Below are positions 6,828 through 8,567 of a stretch of 8,567 bases of DNA, in pieces. The stretch's first letter is position 1; every line of letters starts with the position of its first letter. The notes under the pieces were generated by a model, which saw only the letters and a list, made by a program, of their open reading frames with translations, was not told the origin of the DNA and made no database searches. Source of the DNA: Fervidobacterium sp. (GTDB taxonomy: Bacteria > Thermotogota > Thermotogae > Thermotogales > Fervidobacteriaceae); contig DPIB01000175.1 of the NCBI GenBank assembly GCA_003522805.1, positions 1 through 8,567 of the forward strand. Direction: 5' to 3'. The position numbers were made by a program, and so were the translations under genes.

Positions 6828-6973
6828 ACAAATTTGTACGTATTCTTTGACGATTATAGTTCGCATAACGTTCTTTCTGCTTAAACAACACGACATTTAT
6901 GTAATTATGCAGTAAAAATCGCATTCAGATTCCTCTTTTCATACCAACTCTGTACAAACTCTGACAACATTTC
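6828..6973. other. Non-coding spacer between the two divergent promoters
   Basis: This AT-rich stretch has no open frame with a credible start. The only structure I see is a set of three imperfect direct repeats near its right end, AACTCTGTACAA (6946-6957), AACTCTGACAACA (6957-6969) and TTCTTGACAACA (6971-6982). The last one contains the -35 box of the rpsO promoter. TTGACG at 6847-6852 has no matching -10 box. Confidence 0.5.
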
Positions 6974-7002
6974 TTGACAACAGTTAATATATATTGTATC
7001 AT
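6974..7002 (+). promoter_or_regulatory. Promoter of rpsO
   Basis: TTGACA (6974-6979), a 17-bp AT-rich spacer and TATCAT (6997-7002) form a near-consensus housekeeping promoter (6/6 and 5/6). Transcription should start near G7009, giving a leader of about 68 nt before the rpsO GTG. Strength and position fit a ribosomal protein gene. Confidence 0.8.
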
Positions 7003-7008
7003 ATTTTT

Positions 7009-7076
7009 GCCCTTGCTCGGTTTTGGGATTTTACCCTTACTTGGCAAGTGGACATAGCATACGGAGGTGCGAAGCG
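7009..7076 (+). promoter_or_regulatory. Leader of rpsO, possible S15 autoregulatory site
   Basis: The leader can fold into a helix of CTTGC (7012-7016) with GCAAG (7044-7048), extended by further C-G pairs around a bulged T, enclosing a small GGG/CCC hairpin (7025-7027 with 7034-7036). S15 represses its own mRNA through a 5' leader structure in several bacteria, so a structure here would make sense. The exact fold is my reading by eye. The ribosome binding site GGAGGTG (7063-7069) lies just after the helix. Confidence 0.35.
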
Positions 7077-7340
7077 GTGAACGACTTCAACAAAGAGGAG
7101 ATCATCAAAGAATTTCAGATTCACGACACTGATACAGGTAGCGCAGCTGTACAGATAGCCTTATTAACAGCTCGTATTAGACATCTAACGGAGCATCTTA
7201 AAAACCATCCAAAAGATTTTCATTCCAGAAGAGGTCTCATGAAAATGGTTGGAAGAAGGAGAAAGATGCTTAAATACCTCATGAAAAAAGATCCAGAACT
7301 GTATCAGGAGCTTTTGGAGAAACTATCCCTCAGAAAGTAG
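7077..7340 (+). CDS. rpsO: Small ribosomal subunit protein S15 (uS15)
   Basis: S15 is a primary 16S rRNA-binding protein that nucleates the platform of the 30S subunit by binding the central-domain three-way junction. The 87-residue product is full length and has the family signature throughout. It begins [18 protein letters not shown] (5-22), followed by [20 protein letters not shown] (25-44), then the RNA-binding [22 protein letters not shown] (47-68, key residues His49, Ser50 and Arg51-Arg52) and a C-terminal helix to LSLRK. The start is GTG 7077, with GGAGGTG 7 nt upstream; the frame is open further 5', to a TTG at 7023, but that region is the leader. It has its own promoter. No U-rich terminator follows, so readthrough into queA is possible. 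Confidence 0.97.
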   Translation: MNDFNKEEIIKEFQIHDTDTGSAAVQIALLTARIRHLTEHLKNHPKDFHSRRGLMKMVGRRRKMLKYLMKKDPELYQELLEKLSLRK

Positions 7341-7373
7341 AGAAAGTAAACAACATCACATTAATGCACATAG

Positions 7374-7541
7374 TCCAGACAATTGAATAAGACAATTATC
7401 GACAACAAAGTAAGGAATACAGAATACATGCGCAACCAGTTCTTGAAACCAATTCAGAGGGCGGAATATCCGCCCTCTGCTTATGGAAATCAGACTATTG
7501 AAAGTCTATTCAAAACATTTATAGGAGCCGTGATAATATGA
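7374..7541 (+). other. Small open frame overlapping the queA start, possible short peptide gene
   Basis: A frame is open from 7374 and ends at TGA 7539-7541, overlapping the queA ATG as ATGA. From ATG 7428 it would code 37 residues (start MRNQFLKPIQRAEYPPSAYG, end KTFIGAVII). AAGGA (7412-7416) lies 11 nt upstream of that ATG. From TTG 7383 it would be 52 residues but has no ribosome binding site. The GC-rich palindrome at 7455-7479 lies inside it, which argues that the region may be non-coding. I recognise no family, so it could be chance. Confidence 0.2.
7455..7479 (+). repeat. GC-rich perfect hairpin after rpsO, without a U-tract
   Basis: An 11-bp perfect inverted repeat (CAGAGGGCGGA at 7455-7465 and TCCGCCCTCTG at 7469-7479) has a 3-nt loop. 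It would be very stable. The following bases (CTTATGG) are not a T run, so it is not a canonical intrinsic terminator. It could define the 3' end of the rpsO mRNA by processing, act as a weak terminator or attenuator before queA, or be a protein-binding site. Confidence 0.6.
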
Positions 7542-8567
7542 AAAAGCTTGATCTTAATTCTTTTCAAGATAAAGACCTACACAAATTAGAGTCTTACGAT
7601 TACTATCTGCCACAAGAACTTATTGCCCAATCACCGATAGAACCTCGTGATAAATCAAGGTTGATGGTAGTCAATAAGACAACTGGTGAGATATCGCACA
7701 GGATATTCTCAGATATCAAAGAATATCTCAAAGAAGGAGACTTGCTCGTATTCAACGTAAGTAAAGTGATACCAGCAAGATTGCTTGGGAAAAAGACAAC
7801 TGGTGCAAATGTTGAAGTCTTGCTAGTAGAGAAACTAGAGCCTGGGATATGGAAGTGCCTTGTAAAGCCCGGAAAGGCAATAAAAGAAGGCACAGAAGTA
7901 TTATTTGAAAGAAATTCTGAGAAACTCTTGGCAAGATGTATCGACAGGGCAGAGGAAGGAACCAAGATTTTCTCGTTTTCGATGAAAGGAGACAATGATA
8001 TCTTCTTCTTTGGAACAGCACCACTTCCTCATTACATAAAAACGAAAGATATAGATATAGATCGCTATCAAACGGTTTATGCAAGAGAGGAAGGTAGCAT
8101 TGCGGCTCCAACTGCAGGGTTACATTTTACAACTGACTTATTAGAAAAGATAAGACAAAAGGGGATCAAATTCGCAGAAGTTACTCTACATGTTGGAATT
8201 GGCACGTTTAAACCTGTAAAAATCGGAGACATAACACAACATAAAATGCACGAAGAATACTACATCGTATCAGAGGAAAGTGCAAAAACAATAGAAGAGT
8301 GTCACAAGAATGGTGGAAGAATAGTTGCGGTTGGTACAACAAGCGTCAGAACGTTAGAAACCATAGCAAGACTCCCAAAAGCGTCTTCTTATAGTGGAAA
8401 AACGAACTTGTTCATATACCCACCATACGAATTTAAGTACGTTGATGCGTTAATCACCAATTTTCATCTTCCAAAATCTTCACTTATAATGCTGGTAAGT
8501 GCGTTCGCCGGCTATGAATTAACTATGAAGGCATATAACATTGCTGTTGAAGAAAAATACCGATTCT
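7538..8567 (+). CDS. queA: S-adenosylmethionine:tRNA ribosyltransferase-isomerase QueA, 3' end cut by window
   Basis: QueA transfers and isomerises the ribosyl part of SAM onto 7-aminomethyl-7-deazaguanine at the wobble position of certain tRNAs, giving epoxyqueuosine in queuosine synthesis. The 343 codons present carry the family blocks: YYLPQELIAQSPIEPRDKSR (22-41), GDLLVFNVSKVIPARL (67-82), EEGSIAAPTAGLHFT (184-198), VTLHVGIGTFKPV (215-227), HKMHEEYY (235-242), GGRIVAVGTTSVRTLE (259-274) and FIYPPYEFKYVDALITNFHL (292-311). The frame is open at the edge after EKYRF, so roughly ten residues of the usual FSFGDAML-type end are missing. The only possible start is ATG 7538, with AGGAG at 7523-7527. 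It gives an N-terminus about 16 residues longer than the usual family start, with no internal ATG, GTG or TTG before the conserved part. It lies 197 nt after rpsO. Confidence 0.96.
   Translation, partial: MKKLDLNSFQDKDLHKLESYDYYLPQELIAQSPIEPRDKSRLMVVNKTTGEISHRIFSDIKEYLKEGDLLVFNVSKVIPARLLGKKTTGANVEVLLVEKLEPGIWKCLVKPGKAIKEGTEVLFERNSEKLLARCIDRAEEGTKIFSFSMKGDNDIFFFGTAPLPHYIKTKDIDIDRYQTVYAREEGSIAAPTAGLHFTTDLLEKIRQKGIKFAEVTLHVGIGTFKPVKIGDITQHKMHEEYYIVSEESAKTIEECHKNGGRIVAVGTTSVRTLETIARLPKASSYSGKTNLFIYPPYEFKYVDALITNFHLPKSSLIMLVSAFAGYELTMKAYNIAVEEKYRF

Noticed and set aside
7498..7526. TTGAAA and TATAGG as a queA promoter
   Set aside because: The -10-like box overlaps the queA ribosome binding site, so a transcript from it would lack that site.
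7603..8111. Minus-strand frames at 7603-7995 and 7752-8111
   Set aside because: Antisense to queA, whose conserved motifs are unmistakable; Ser/Leu-rich shadow proteins with no start signals.
1..8567. CRISPR array, insertion sequence, tRNA, rRNA or defence genes
   Set aside because: No regularly spaced repeats, transposase motifs, terminal inverted repeats or tRNA-like cloverleaf segments were seen on either strand.

Overview
The window looks like chromosomal DNA from a member of the Thermotogales, most likely a Fervidobacterium-like organism. This rests on an A+T-rich but not extreme composition, strong GGAGG-type ribosome binding sites on nearly every gene, S15 and QueA sequences of Thermotogales character, and a signal-peptide/coiled-coil/C-terminal-helix protein resembling the outer-membrane rod protein Omp-alpha of Thermotoga. 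The genus is an inference from memory of these families, not from a search.

Layout from left to right. Positions 1-190 are non-coding, with a terminator (about 96-136) and a candidate promoter (62-70) firing leftward out of the window. Positions 191-3996 hold a two-gene operon on the minus strand: an 845-residue beta-rich lipoprotein (upstream) and a 417-residue predicted outer-membrane beta-barrel protein (downstream). A divergent intergenic region (3997-4210) separates it from a plus-strand flagellar cluster, flgB-flgC-fliE (4211-5387), which encodes proximal rod proteins and the rod/MS-ring adaptor. That cluster ends at a strong bidirectional terminator (5450-5478), shared with the convergent minus-strand gene at 5519-6556, a secreted, repeat-containing coiled-coil protein with a C-terminal membrane helix. 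Positions 6557-7076 are a long divergent intergenic region with a minus-strand promoter and about 235 nt of leader for the coiled-coil gene, and a near-consensus plus-strand promoter with about 68 nt of leader for rpsO (7077-7340). After rpsO come about 200 nt with a GC-rich hairpin and a small open frame that overlaps the queA start, then queA (7538 onward), which is cut by the right edge about ten residues before its expected end.

Functionally the window mixes core translation and tRNA modification (rpsO, queA), motility (flgB, flgC, fliE) and envelope genes. Three of the seven proteins are exported envelope proteins without an assignable standard function, consistent with the toga (the loose outer sheath) of this group. 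I see no mobile element, CRISPR array, defence gene, tRNA or rRNA. The most interesting material is the lipoprotein/beta-barrel pair, the internal repeat architecture of the coiled-coil rod protein, and the small regulatory features around rpsO and queA.
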